DNA of 50,132 bases from an uncultured Clostridia bacterium (lineage in GTDB: Bacteria; Bacillota; Clostridia; Christensenellales; Borkfalkiaceae), in the NCBI GenBank assembly GCA_947626575.1, contig CANQSR010000014.1:1-50132 (forward strand), written 5' to 3'. The notes beneath the pieces are model-generated. The model was not told the origin of the DNA, ran no database searches, and saw nothing but the letters and a program-made list of their open reading frames with translations. Numbering within the stretch: the first letter of the stretch is position 1; every line of letters starts with the position of its first letter. A program made the position numbers and the translations under genes. Below, piece after piece: positions 33,455-41,754 of the stretch.

Positions 33455-33531
33455 ATGATACCTCTTATCCTATGGTATTCCCGCATGCGGGTGCGATGCG
33501 GATTGCCTTTTGCAAAAATTTGGGAGATTTT

Positions 33532-33547
33532 GTCAAAACGTTTTGAC
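33532..33547. promoter_or_regulatory. 16-bp palindrome between PRC-barrel gene and tex
   Basis: GTCAAAACGTTTTGAC is a perfect palindrome. It lies 20 bases upstream of the tex -35 box and 78 bases before the PRC-barrel start, a good place for an operator acting on either gene. Confidence 0.55.
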
Positions 33548-33566
33548 GGAAATTTTTGGGCATCGC

Positions 33567-33595
33567 TTGTCAATTTGCCGCGGTTGTGATAAAAT
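33567..33595 (+). promoter_or_regulatory. Promoter of tex
   Basis: TTGTCA (33567-33572), a 17-base spacer and TAAAAT (33590-33595). A small GAGTG/CACTC hairpin lies in the leader before the GGAGG site. Confidence 0.75.
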
Positions 33596-33627
33596 AATCG
33601 GGAGTGTATGCACTCACGGAGGAAATT

Positions 33628-35802
33628 ATGCTGTCGATCGTAAAGACCCTCGCCGCAGAACTCGGCCGCAGCGAGGAACATGTGGGAAACGTCGTAAAAC
33701 TGCTCGACGAAGGCAACACCGTACCCTTCATCGCGCGTTACAGAAAGGAAATGCACGGGACGATGGACGACCAGACCATCCGCACCCTTGCCGACCGCCT
33801 CGGCTATCTGCGCAACCTTGAAACCCGCAAGGAAGAAGTGAAAAATTCCATCGAGGCGCAGGGCAAGCTCACCCCCGAACTTTCCGAGGCCATCGAAAAC
33901 GCCGCAACGCTCGCCGAAGTGGAGGACTTATACCGCCCCTACAAGCAGAAGCGGAGGACCCGCGCCACCGTCGCAAAGGAGAAGGGTCTCGAACCGCTCG
34001 CACAGCTCCTCTATGCGCAGGAACGCGATTGCCCCGTTCCCGAAGAGGAGGCCCAAAAATACATCGACCCCGAAAAGAAGGTGGAGACGGCGGCCGACGC
34101 CCTCGCGGGCGCGAGCGATATCATCGCCGAGTGGATCTCCGATGACGCCGCCATCCGCAAGCATTTGCGGGCGCTCTTCGTCCAATGCGCCGACGTCGTT
34201 TCCGTCGCGGCGAAGAAGGACCCGGAGGACACCGTCTACCGCAATTATTACAATTTTTCCGCCCCCGTGTGCAAAGTTCAGGGCCATCAGGTGCTTGCGT
34301 TCAACCGCGGCGAGCGCGAAGAAGTCTTAAAAGTGGGCATCTCCATGAACCGCGAAGCGGCGCTCAACGTGGTGTGCCGCTATGCGGTGAAAAGTCCCGC
34401 CTGCCGCTCCACGGCCTTTGTGCGCGCGGCGGCGGAGGATGCTTACGACCGCCTCATCTTCCCCTCGGTGGAGCGCGAGATCCGCACCATGCTCACCGAT
34501 TCGGCCTCGGAGGGCGCGATCGGGCAGTTCGCCTTGAACCTGCGCCCGCTCCTCATGCAGCGGCCCGTCAAGGGCTTTGTGACGATGGGGCTGGACCCCG
34601 GCTACCGCATGGGCTGCAAGGTGGCCGTCGTGGACGGAACGGGCAAAGTTCTCGATACCGCCGTCGTCTATCCCACCTATGGCGAACGCCAGAAGCAGGA
34701 GTGCATCGTAAAACTTGCCGCGCTCATCAAAAAACACGCCGTGCGCCACATCGCCATCGGCAACGGCACGGCGAGCCGCGAAACCGAGCAGATGACCGTC
34801 GAACTCATCGCTTCCCTCGGACATGGTATGGACGTTTCTTATGCGATCGTCAACGAAGCGGGGGCTTCGGTGTATTCTGCTTCCCCGCTTGCGGCCAAGG
34901 AATTTCCCGAATACGACGTCAATCTCCGCTCGGCCGTCTCCATCGCGCGCAGGCTGCAAGACCCGCTCGCCGAACTCGTGAAGATCGACCCCAAGTCCAT
35001 CGGCGTGGGGCAATATCAGCACGATATGCCCGAAAAGCGGCTCTCGGAGGCGCTCGACGCCGTCGTGGAGGACTGCGTCAACGCCGTCGGCGTGGACGTG
35101 AACACGGCTTCCGCGCCCCTTCTCTCCCGCGTGGCGGGGCTGAATGCGGGCGTTGCGGCGGGCATCGTCAAATACCGCGAGGAGAACGGCATGTTCACGG
35201 CGCGCCGCCAGCTCCTCAAAGTCCCCAAGCTCGGCGAGAAGGCATTCGAGCAATGCGCGGGCTTCTTGCGCGTACCCGAAAGCAAGAACGTTCTGGATAA
35301 CACCGCCGTACACCCCGAAAGTTATGCGGCGGCGGAGAAACTGCTCGCGCTGTGCGGCTACACCGAGGAGGACGTGAGAACGGGCAAACTTGCGGGCATC
35401 CGCGACCGCATCAAGGAGGAGGGCGGCGCGGCAAAAGTGGCCGAAAAGTGCGGCGTGGGCGTGCCGACGCTCAACGACGTCGCCGGCGAACTCATGAAGC
35501 CGGGGCGCGACCCCCGCGACGAACTCCCCGCGCCCGTGCTCCGCACCGACGTCCTCTCCATCAAGGACTTGAAGCCGGGGATGGAACTCAAAGGCACGGT
35601 GCGCAACGTCATCGATTTCGGCGCATTCGTGGATATCGGCGTGCATCAGGACGGGCTGGTCCACATCTCGCGCATCGCCGATAGGTATATCCGCCACCCC
35701 TCGGAGGTCGTCTCGGTGGGGGACGTGGTCACGGTATGGGTCCTCGAAGTGGACGAAAAGAAGAACCGCATCTCGCTGACGATGAAGAAGCCGAAGGCGT
35801 AA
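33628..35802 (+). CDS. tex: Tex-family S1 RNA-binding protein
   Basis: Tex is a conserved nucleic-acid-binding protein related to eukaryotic Spt6. The 724-residue protein follows the family order. The N-terminal helical domain contains GNTVPFIARYRKE, and EVEDLYRPYKQKRRTRATVAKEKGLEPLA follows (given as family signature in pieces: LYRPYKQK and RATVAKEKG). The YqgF-like nuclease domain is GLDPGYRMGCKVAVVD, helix-hairpin-helix units are SRVAGLNAGVAAGIVKYRE and VPKLGEKAFEQCAGFLR, and the C-terminal S1 domain is GMELKGTVRNVIDFGAFVDIG with VHISRI. GGAGG precedes the ATG at 33628. It contains one CGGACATGG word at 34818. Confidence 0.96.
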   Translation: MLSIVKTLAAELGRSEEHVGNVVKLLDEGNTVPFIARYRKEMHGTMDDQTIRTLADRLGYLRNLETRKEEVKNSIEAQGKLTPELSEAIENAATLAEVEDLYRPYKQKRRTRATVAKEKGLEPLAQLLYAQERDCPVPEEEAQKYIDPEKKVETAADALAGASDIIAEWISDDAAIRKHLRALFVQCADVVSVAAKKDPEDTVYRNYYNFSAPVCKVQGHQVLAFNRGEREEVLKVGISMNREAALNVVCRYAVKSPACRSTAFVRAAAEDAYDRLIFPSVEREIRTMLTDSASEGAIGQFALNLRPLLMQRPVKGFVTMGLDPGYRMGCKVAVVDGTGKVLDTAVVYPTYGERQKQECIVKLAALIKKHAVRHIAIGNGTASRETEQMTVELIASLGHGMDVSYAIVNEAGASVYSASPLAAKEFPEYDVNLRSAVSIARRLQDPLAELVKIDPKSIGVGQYQHDMPEKRLSEALDAVVEDCVNAVGVDVNTASAPLLSRVAGLNAGVAAGIVKYREENGMFTARRQLLKVPKLGEKAFEQCAGFLRVPESKNVLDNTAVHPESYAAAEKLLALCGYTEEDVRTGKLAGIRDRIKEEGGAAKVAEKCGVGVPTLNDVAGELMKPGRDPRDELPAPVLRTDVLSIKDLKPGMELKGTVRNVIDFGAFVDIGVHQDGLVHISRIADRYIRHPSEVVSVGDVVTVWVLEVDEKKNRISLTMKKPKA

Positions 35803-35820
35803 CGAAGGCATAAAGACGCA

Positions 35821-35854
35821 CCCCCCTGTCCGCGGCGGACGGGGGGATTTTTTG
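35821..35854 (+). terminator. Terminator of tex
   Basis: CCCCCCTGTCCGC pairs with GGACGGGGGG around a short loop and is followed by ATTTTTT, 18 bases after the stop. Confidence 0.88.
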
Positions 35855-35905
35855 TGCGCGTGTCAAAATTTGTCATAAAATGTTGTTACACAAATGCGCA
35901 CAACC

Positions 35906-35934
35906 TTGACATCTGCCGAAAAAATCAGTATAAT
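35906..35934 (+). promoter_or_regulatory. Consensus promoter of the epimerase-EFR1 operon
   Basis: TTGACA (35906-35911), a 17-base spacer and TATAAT (35929-35934). Confidence 0.9.
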
Positions 35935-35952
35935 GGGGAAAATAAGAGAAAT

Positions 35953-35968
35953 TCCCAACGCGTTGGGA
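35953..35968. promoter_or_regulatory. 16-bp palindromic operator candidate
   Basis: TCCCAACGCGTTGGGA is a perfect palindrome 18 bases downstream of the -10 box, in the untranslated leader of the epimerase gene. A repressor bound there would block transcription. As RNA it would be a short hairpin, too tight to be a terminator. Confidence 0.6.
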
Positions 35969-35986
35969 CCGTCACGGGAGAAACCG

Positions 35987-37522
35987 ATGATCAAGATCGC
36001 AATGACAGGCGCGAGCGGCAACATGGGCAGGGAGGCCCTCCGCCAAACGCTCGAACTCGATAGCGTTGCGCTGGTGCGCGTGCTTTTGACCCTCCGCAAG
36101 CGCAACGATAAACTTGCGAAGAAGATGAAAAAACAGTACGGGGCGCGCATCGAGATCGTGCGCGGCACAGTCGCCGACAGGGCGGTCTGCGACCGTCTGG
36201 TCGCGGACATGGATTACGTCGTTCACATGGCGGCGGTCATTCCGCCCGCTTCTGATGCGAGCCATGCGTGGAGCGAGGAATGCAACAGGCGGGGCGCGGT
36301 CTCCCTCATCGACGCCGTCAAGGCGGCGCATCCCCAGCCCAAATATATCCACATCTCCACCGTCGCGCTCTATGGCAACCGCAACGAAAAGCACCCCTTC
36401 GGGCGGGTGGGGGACCCCCTCGCCGTCTCGCCCTTCGACCGCTATGCCATGGACAAGCTCTACGGCGAACGGTATTGCCTCGATGCGGAACTTGAAACGT
36501 GGGCGGTCCTCAGGCAGACGGCCATGTTGCACCCCAACATGATGAAGGACAACGTCTCCGACGGCCTCATGTTCCACACCGCTCTCAACGCGCCCCTCGA
36601 ATGGGTGAGCGCGCGGGACAGCGGGTATCTCATCAAGCGCATTTTGGAGCGGGACAGCGCGTGCGAGATCGGAGATTTTTGGAAGAAGATCTATAACATC
36701 GGCGCGGGGAAGAAGGGCATGGAGACGGGGTACGATACCTTCAACGACGGCTTTGCCATCATCGGCGGGTCCGCGGAGAAGTTCTTCAAGCCGCATTGGC
36801 TCGCCTCGCGCAACTTCCACGGACTGTGGTTTTACGACGGGGACGAACTCGAAAAACTCTTTCATTACCAGCGCGACGACGTCCGCGGCTATTGGCAGGA
36901 GATCGCGCGGCATCATAAAATCTATGCGCTCGGAAAACTCGTCCCCGCGCCCCTCATCGACCTGTTCCTGTTCAGGCGGCTGAGGAACCACCCCAATTCG
37001 CCCTACCGCTGGGTGAAGGACAAGGATACGGCGCGCGTCGTTGCAACATTCGGCTCGCAGGAGGCGGCGGAGAGCCTTTCCCACGATTGGAAGGACTATC
37101 AGCTCATGGCCAAGGGCGACTTCGGCGATTACGGCGCGATGCGCGATAAGAAAAACGCCGCGCTCCTCTCCCACGGGTACGACGAGACCAAACCCCTGGA
37201 AGCGCTCTCCTTGGAGGAACTTCGCTCCGCGGCCGCGTTCCGCGGCGGGGATTGCCTCGCGGAGCGCTATGACGGCGATCCCTACCGTAAGATCTCGTGG
37301 CGGTGCCACGACGGGCATTGCTTTGAAGCGGGCGTCTACACCGTCTTGAAGGGCGGGCATTGGTGTCCCGTATGCCACCAGCCCGCGCCGTGGGATTTCG
37401 ACCGCATCGCAAAACACAGCCCCTTTCTCGCGCAGGTCTGGTATGATTCGCACGGCAAGGACGAAAACCGCGTCTATGACCTTGCCCCCGACGGCCGCGC
37501 GGTCATGAAGGAGACGGAATGA
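35987..37522 (+). CDS. NAD-dependent epimerase with C-terminal zinc ribbon
   Basis: This is a 511-residue fusion. Residues 1-300 form an extended SDR / NAD-dependent epimerase: MTGASGNMG (6-14) is the nucleotide-binding loop, VVHMAAV (78-84) the family's strand 4, S124 and YxxxK with Y153 and K157 the catalytic set. A middle region (300-430) has no motif I know. The C-terminal part has W-x-C-H-D-G-H (C440, H444 or C445) and HWCPVC (C460, C463), a treble-clef or zinc-ribbon of the kind found in DUF4379-like domains. GGGAG precedes the ATG. It overlaps the flavodoxin-ferredoxin gene by ATGA, so the pair is co-translated. The substrate is unknown; a redox task supplied by the partner is inference. 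One CGGACATGG word lies at 36204. Confidence 0.8.
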   Translation: MIKIAMTGASGNMGREALRQTLELDSVALVRVLLTLRKRNDKLAKKMKKQYGARIEIVRGTVADRAVCDRLVADMDYVVHMAAVIPPASDASHAWSEECNRRGAVSLIDAVKAAHPQPKYIHISTVALYGNRNEKHPFGRVGDPLAVSPFDRYAMDKLYGERYCLDAELETWAVLRQTAMLHPNMMKDNVSDGLMFHTALNAPLEWVSARDSGYLIKRILERDSACEIGDFWKKIYNIGAGKKGMETGYDTFNDGFAIIGGSAEKFFKPHWLASRNFHGLWFYDGDELEKLFHYQRDDVRGYWQEIARHHKIYALGKLVPAPLIDLFLFRRLRNHPNSPYRWVKDKDTARVVATFGSQEAAESLSHDWKDYQLMAKGDFGDYGAMRDKKNAALLSHGYDETKPLEALSLEELRSAAAFRGGDCLAERYDGDPYRKISWRCHDGHCFEAGVYTVLKGGHWCPVCHQPAPWDFDRIAKHSPFLAQVWYDSHGKDENRVYDLAPDGRAVMKETE

Positions 37523-38367
37523 ACATCCTTTTTTGCGTCTTTTCGGGGACGGGCAACACCCGCCGCGTCGCGGAGACGCTCGCGGCGCGCCTCGCGGAGT
37601 TCGGGCATACCTCCGACCTCCATATGATCAAAAGCGGGGTACCCATGCCCGCGGTCGGGGGCTACGATCTGCTGATCGCGGGCTATCCCGTGCATGCCTT
37701 CAATGCGCCCACGGCCGCCCTCAAATTCCTCAAACAGCTGCCGCCCTCGGCGGGTATGCCCGTCTACCTTCTGCGCACTTCCGGCGAACCCTCCAAGCTT
37801 AACGATGCTTCGGGCATCGAGCCGCGCCGCATCCTGAAAAAGAAGGGGTACGAAGTCAAGGGCGAATTTACCTATGTCATGCCGTATAATATCATCTTCC
37901 GCCATTCAGACGGCATGGTCGCGCGCATGTGGCAGGCGGCGCTTGCGCGCATCGCGCGCGACGCGCGCACGGTGGATAAGTTGGAGGGCGAACTCCGCAA
38001 AGTCGGCCCCATCCGCCGTTCGGCGGCGTTCGTTCTCAGGATCGAACATCCCGCCATGCCTCTCATCGGCAAGACCTTTCGCGTCTCCAAAAAACAATGC
38101 GTGGGTTGCGGCGCGTGCGCCGACCTCTGTCCGAGCGGGAATATCCGCATGGAGAACGGCCATCCCAAGTTCGGGATGCACTGCGTCGGCTGTATGGGGT
38201 GCGCGTTTTCCTGCCCGCAGGACGCCGTGCGCATCTCCGTTCTGAACCTTTGGCGGGTCAACGGCAAGTATGCCTTCACGGGCGAGGCCTCCACCGACGA
38301 GGAGACCTGCCGCTACCTGCACGGCATGTATAACCGCTATTTCCACGAGTCCGAAGATAAGATTTGA
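37519..38367 (+). CDS. EFR1-type flavodoxin-ferredoxin protein
   Basis: This is a 282-residue electron-transfer protein of the EFR1 family. An N-terminal flavodoxin-like domain has the FMN phosphate loop FSGTGNT (8-14) and a LLIAGYPVHAF strand (51-61). A two-cluster ferredoxin domain is at 190-240: C194, C197, C200, C204 (CVGCGACADLCP) and C222, C225, C228, C232 (CVGCMGCAFSCP). It starts on the ATGA shared with the epimerase gene and ends at its own terminator. Soluble and probably cytoplasmic, it can move electrons between flavin and Fe-S partners. The operon partner suggests that it serves the epimerase-like enzyme. Confidence 0.88.
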   Translation: MNILFCVFSGTGNTRRVAETLAARLAEFGHTSDLHMIKSGVPMPAVGGYDLLIAGYPVHAFNAPTAALKFLKQLPPSAGMPVYLLRTSGEPSKLNDASGIEPRRILKKKGYEVKGEFTYVMPYNIIFRHSDGMVARMWQAALARIARDARTVDKLEGELRKVGPIRRSAAFVLRIEHPAMPLIGKTFRVSKKQCVGCGACADLCPSGNIRMENGHPKFGMHCVGCMGCAFSCPQDAVRISVLNLWRVNGKYAFTGEASTDEETCRYLHGMYNRYFHESEDKI

Positions 38368-38404
38368 ACGGGCAAACCCGCGAAAAACTTGACCCCATCC
38401 CGAT

Positions 38405-38441
38405 AAAAACCCTCCCGCTTTGCCAAAAGGGGAGGGTTTTT
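38405..38441. terminator. Bidirectional terminator
   Basis: AAAAACCCTCCC (38405-38416) and GGGAGGGTTTTT (38430-38441) pair perfectly around 13 bases. T-runs on both ends serve the EFR1 gene (plus) and the purine permease (minus). Confidence 0.88.
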
Positions 38442-38474
38442 CATGCGCTTTGGGTTAAGACCCGCGGGCGGGGC

Positions 38475-39995
38475 TTATGTCACGAGGAAGGTGAGCAAAA
38501 ACAGCGCGCCGAGGATGACGGTGGGGATGTTGATCTTCTTTGCCTTGCCCGTACACAGCATGACGAGGATGTAGGCGAGGATGCCCACCCCGATGCCCTT
38601 AGCGATGGAGTAGCCGAGCAGCATCACCGTAAACGTCAGAAATCCCACGACGGCCTCGGCGGGGTCCGACCAATCGATCTTGACGACGGAGGACATCATG
38701 AGTACTCCGACCCAGATGAGCGCGGATGCCGTGGCGGGCGCGGGAATGAGCCGCGAGACGGGGAAGAGGAACATCGCCGCCACAAACAGCAGTCCCGTCA
38801 CGAAGGAAGTAAGCCCTGTCTTGCCGCCCGCCGCAACGCCTGCGGAGGACTCCGAGAGCGTCGTGACGGTAGAAGTCCCCGCCACCGCGCCGATGCAGGT
38901 CGCAACGGCGTCGGAGAGCATCATCCTGTTCATGCGCACGGGCATGCCCCGCTCATCGAGCAGGTCCGCCTTGGCGCAGGCGGCGTAGAGCGTGCCGATG
39001 CTGTCGAACAGGCCGATCATGCACAGGGACAGCGCGGAGGTGACGAGCAAAACGGCGAGCGTCCCCGCCGTATTGCCCTCCGCCGCGAGGTAATGGGTGA
39101 AATCGAACCCGCTTTGAAAGACGGCTCCGAAGGAGTATTTTCCCCACGCCTCGAAGGCCGTGAAGGGGTTGGGGAAGGAAAAGCCCGCGTAAAATTCCCT
39201 GCACGCCGCCGAGCCGCAGGCCGCGCCGATGCCCGTGAGCGCATAGTAGAGCGCGGCAGAACCCAGGATGCCCCATAAAATGGCGCCCTTGACGTTGCGC
39301 TTGGCCATCACGGCGATGGCCACCGTTCCGAGCAGCGCAACGAGCGCGCCCGCCATGTTGAAAAAGGTATTGCTCCCCAAGGTATTGAAGGAGACGAACC
39401 CGACGAGGGTGGAGGGGTCGTCCACGATGATGCCCGCGTTCTGCATCCCGATGAAGGCGATGAAGAGGCCGATGCCGACGGCGATGGCGTGCTTCACCCC
39501 CGCGGGAATGGCCTCGAAGATCTTCTTCCGAAGGCCCGTCACCGTGAGAAGGATGAAGATGACGCCGTCGATGAAGGTAAACACGAGGCAATTCGCATAG
39601 CTGAGTCCCGTGCCGCCGAGGATGACGGTGTAGACGATGAATGCGCTCATGCCAAGCCCCGAAGCCTGCGCGAGCGGCATCTTGGCGAAAAACGCCATGA
39701 GCATGGTCCCCGCGACCGCGCCGATCGCCGTTGCGATATAGCCCGCGCCATAGGCGAGCGCGGGGTCCCCTGCGGGGATGACGTTTTCAAACATGCCCGC
39801 GTTGACCATGAGGATATAGACCATCGCCACGAACGTCGTGAGACCCGCGAGGATCTCCCGCTTGAAGCAGGACCCCGCGGCGGTGACGCCGAAAAACTTA
39901 TCTACTTTGCCGAGGAAGCCCGTATGCCGCGGCGGCTCCCTTAGGGCGGTCTCGTCCCGCTCTTCCGTCTGCGCGGGACGCTGTTCTTCACGCAT
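38475..39995 (-). CDS. Purine permease, AzgA/PbuG family
   Basis: This is a proton-coupled importer of adenine, guanine or hypoxanthine, with 506 residues and 12-14 hydrophobic segments. An N-terminal soluble stretch (1-28) is followed by LDKFFGVTAAGS-like (VDKFFGVTAAGSCFKRE) and the family signature AGLTTFVAMVYILMVN. QASGLGMSAFIVYTV, GVKHAIAVGIGLFIAFIGMQNAGI and GTSTVTTLSESSAGVAAGGKTGL follow in order. The ATG at 39995 has AAGAGAGG upstream; the open frame continues far upstream into prmA, but that is antisense. It is linked functionally to hpt at 23226 (purine salvage). The leader of about 25 bases is too short for a purine riboswitch. Confidence 0.92.
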   Translation of the reverse strand: MREEQRPAQTEERDETALREPPRHTGFLGKVDKFFGVTAAGSCFKREILAGLTTFVAMVYILMVNAGMFENVIPAGDPALAYGAGYIATAIGAVAGTMLMAFFAKMPLAQASGLGMSAFIVYTVILGGTGLSYANCLVFTFIDGVIFILLTVTGLRKKIFEAIPAGVKHAIAVGIGLFIAFIGMQNAGIIVDDPSTLVGFVSFNTLGSNTFFNMAGALVALLGTVAIAVMAKRNVKGAILWGILGSAALYYALTGIGAACGSAACREFYAGFSFPNPFTAFEAWGKYSFGAVFQSGFDFTHYLAAEGNTAGTLAVLLVTSALSLCMIGLFDSIGTLYAACAKADLLDERGMPVRMNRMMLSDAVATCIGAVAGTSTVTTLSESSAGVAAGGKTGLTSFVTGLLFVAAMFLFPVSRLIPAPATASALIWVGVLMMSSVVKIDWSDPAEAVVGFLTFTVMLLGYSIAKGIGVGILAYILVMLCTGKAKKINIPTVILGALFLLTFLVT

Positions 39996-40026
39996 AAAAA
40001 CCTCTCTTCCCCTGTGGGGGGACATG

Positions 40027-40055
40027 ATTATAGCACATTTTTTGAAGATTTTCAA
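40027..40055 (-). promoter_or_regulatory. Promoter of the purine permease
   Basis: On the minus strand, TTGAAA (40055-40050), a 17-base spacer and TATAAT (40032-40027). It lies back to back with the prmA promoter, with -35 boxes only six bases apart, so the two promoters may compete for polymerase. Confidence 0.75.
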
Positions 40056-40061
40056 GGGTTC

Positions 40062-40090
40062 TTGACATTTTCCCGCAAAGCGGATATAAT
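40062..40090 (+). promoter_or_regulatory. Consensus promoter for leaderless prmA
   Basis: TTGACA (40062-40067), a 17-base spacer and TATAAT (40085-40090). The prmA ATG at 40098 is seven bases beyond the -10 box, at the predicted transcription start. Confidence 0.85.
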
Positions 40091-40097
40091 CATTTGC

Positions 40098-41036
40098 ATG
40101 AAATACATCGAACTTACCGTCCGCACGACTTCCGAGGCGAGCGAAGTCGTCGCCGACGTCCTCTGGGGCTATACCGAGGGCGGCGTGGCCGTCTCCGATT
40201 ATGCCGACGTCGTCATGCTCCAATCGGGCAGGAGCGGCGTCTATTGGGACTATCTCGACGAAGCGCTCACCGCGCCCCGCACCGACGTACTCGTGAAGGC
40301 CTTTTTGGACCCCGCGCGGGAGGGGGACATCCCCTCCGTCATGCAAGAACTCTATGCCTGCCGTGACCGCGCGCAAGGCTCGCTTGATTTCGGCACCCTC
40401 GAAGAGAGCAAAAAACTCATCGACGGCGACGATTGGCTGGAAATCTGGAAAAAGCATTTCCGCCCCATCCATATCGGGCATGTCGTCGTCGTACCCGAAT
40501 GGATCGAGTACCGCAAACAGCCGGATGAAGAGATCATCCTGCTCGATTCCAACATGGCCTTCGGCACGGGCGAACACGAGACGACGGCCATGTGCGTCGG
40601 ACTCATGCAGGAGTATCTCCGAGCGGGGGATACCGTGCTGGATGTGGGGTGCGGGAGCGGCATTTTGGGCATCGCGGCCGCCAAACTCGGCGCGAAACTC
40701 TGCTACCTCACGGATATCGACCCCGTGGCCGTGGCGAGCGCCAAGCACAATGCGCAAAAAAACGGTGTGGAAGAAAAGGTCGTCGTCTCCGAGACCAACC
40801 TTGTAGACGATACTTCGCTCAAAGCCCATCTCCTTCTCGCCAACATTACGGCGGAAGTCCTCGCCATGCTCGCGCCCGCCGCGTTTTCGCACCTTCACGC
40901 GGGCGGGACTGCCATCCTTTCGGGCATCATCGAGGACCGCCTTCCCGCCGTCAAGGAGGCCTTTGAGAAGGCGGGCTTCACGCTCCTCAAAGAGCGGCGC
41001 GAGGGCGCGTGGTACGCGCTCGTTTGGAGAAGTTGA
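40098..41036 (+). CDS. prmA: Ribosomal protein L11 methyltransferase
   Basis: PrmA trimethylates lysines and the N-terminus of ribosomal protein L11. The 312-residue protein begins MKYIELTVRTTSEASEVVADVL. It has AFGTGEHETT (near 160-169), the SAM loop DVGCGSGILGIAAAKLG (near 183-199), the strand-2 acid TDIDP and ANITAEVLAML. The ATG at 40098 gives the family start, but no ribosome site is possible because the promoter lies directly before it. Longer frames start inside or upstream of the promoter. It is followed by rsmE two bases after the stop, the usual order in Bacillota. Confidence 0.95.
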   Translation: MKYIELTVRTTSEASEVVADVLWGYTEGGVAVSDYADVVMLQSGRSGVYWDYLDEALTAPRTDVLVKAFLDPAREGDIPSVMQELYACRDRAQGSLDFGTLEESKKLIDGDDWLEIWKKHFRPIHIGHVVVVPEWIEYRKQPDEEIILLDSNMAFGTGEHETTAMCVGLMQEYLRAGDTVLDVGCGSGILGIAAAKLGAKLCYLTDIDPVAVASAKHNAQKNGVEEKVVVSETNLVDDTSLKAHLLLANITAEVLAMLAPAAFSHLHAGGTAILSGIIEDRLPAVKEAFEKAGFTLLKERREGAWYALVWRS

Positions 41037-41037
41037 T

Positions 41038-41754
41038 ATGTCTGCGCCCAAGCGGTTTTTTGTGGAAGAGATCAAGGAGGAAGTCGCGCTCACGGAGAAC
41101 GAATTCCGCCATGCGAAGAATGTGCTGCGGCTTGCCTGCGGCGACGAAGTGACCCTTCTCGACGGGAGCGGCAAGGCCTATACGGCCATCGTTTCGCGCG
41201 TCGAAAAGGCGCGCATGCTTCTGCATGTTACGGGGGAACAGACGGAAAACACCGAACCCATGTCCGCGATGTGCCTCATCGTAGGGCTTTTGAAGGGGGA
41301 TAAGACGGAACTCGTCGTGCAGAAGGCCGCCGAACTCGGCGCGGGCAAAGTGGTCGTCTTTTCCTCGCGTTACTCCTCGGCGTATATGAACGAAAACAAG
41401 CTCGAACGTCTCAAAAGGGTAGCGCAGGAGGCGGCCAAGCAATGCCGCCGCACCCGCGCCCCCGAAATCCTCTATCGCGATACCCTCGAAAAGGCGCTCG
41501 CCGAGGGGGATAGCTTCGATTGCAAGCTGTTCGCCTGTGAGTTTTTGAGCGAAAACGAGGGTACCATGTCCGAAGTCAAGGGTTCCTGCGCGCTCGTCGT
41601 GGGGAGCGAGGGGGGATTTTCCGAAGAGGAATTTGTCCTCGCGAAGGCGATGGGCTATCGCGGCATTACGTTGGGGAAGCGCATCCTGCGCGCCGAGACG
41701 GCGGCCATCGCCGTTCTTTCCGTCGCGGCTTACTTTTTGGGGGAACTCGGATGA
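41038..41754 (+). CDS. rsmE: 16S rRNA (uracil(1498)-N3)-methyltransferase
   Basis: RsmE methylates N3 of U1498 in 16S rRNA and is a SPOUT-class knotted methyltransferase. The 238-residue protein has an N-terminal PUA-like part (KRFFVEEI ... EFRHAKNVLRLACGDEVTLLDG), QKAAELGAGKVVVF, RVAQEAAKQCRRTRAPEI and the C-terminal knot VVGSEGGFSEEEF with GKRILRAETAA. It starts directly behind prmA and overlaps mtaB by ATGA. It carries two exact CGGACATGG words (41258 and 41564), the only gene here with two. Confidence 0.95.
   Translation: MSAPKRFFVEEIKEEVALTENEFRHAKNVLRLACGDEVTLLDGSGKAYTAIVSRVEKARMLLHVTGEQTENTEPMSAMCLIVGLLKGDKTELVVQKAAELGAGKVVVFSSRYSSAYMNENKLERLKRVAQEAAKQCRRTRAPEILYRDTLEKALAEGDSFDCKLFACEFLSENEGTMSEVKGSCALVVGSEGGFSEEEFVLAKAMGYRGITLGKRILRAETAAIAVLSVAAYFLGELG

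Noticed and set aside
38475-41174. 899-codon minus-strand frame joining the purine permease to an N-terminal extension
   Set aside because: The first 390 codons are antisense to prmA and the intergenic promoters. The permease starts at 39995 with a ribosome site.
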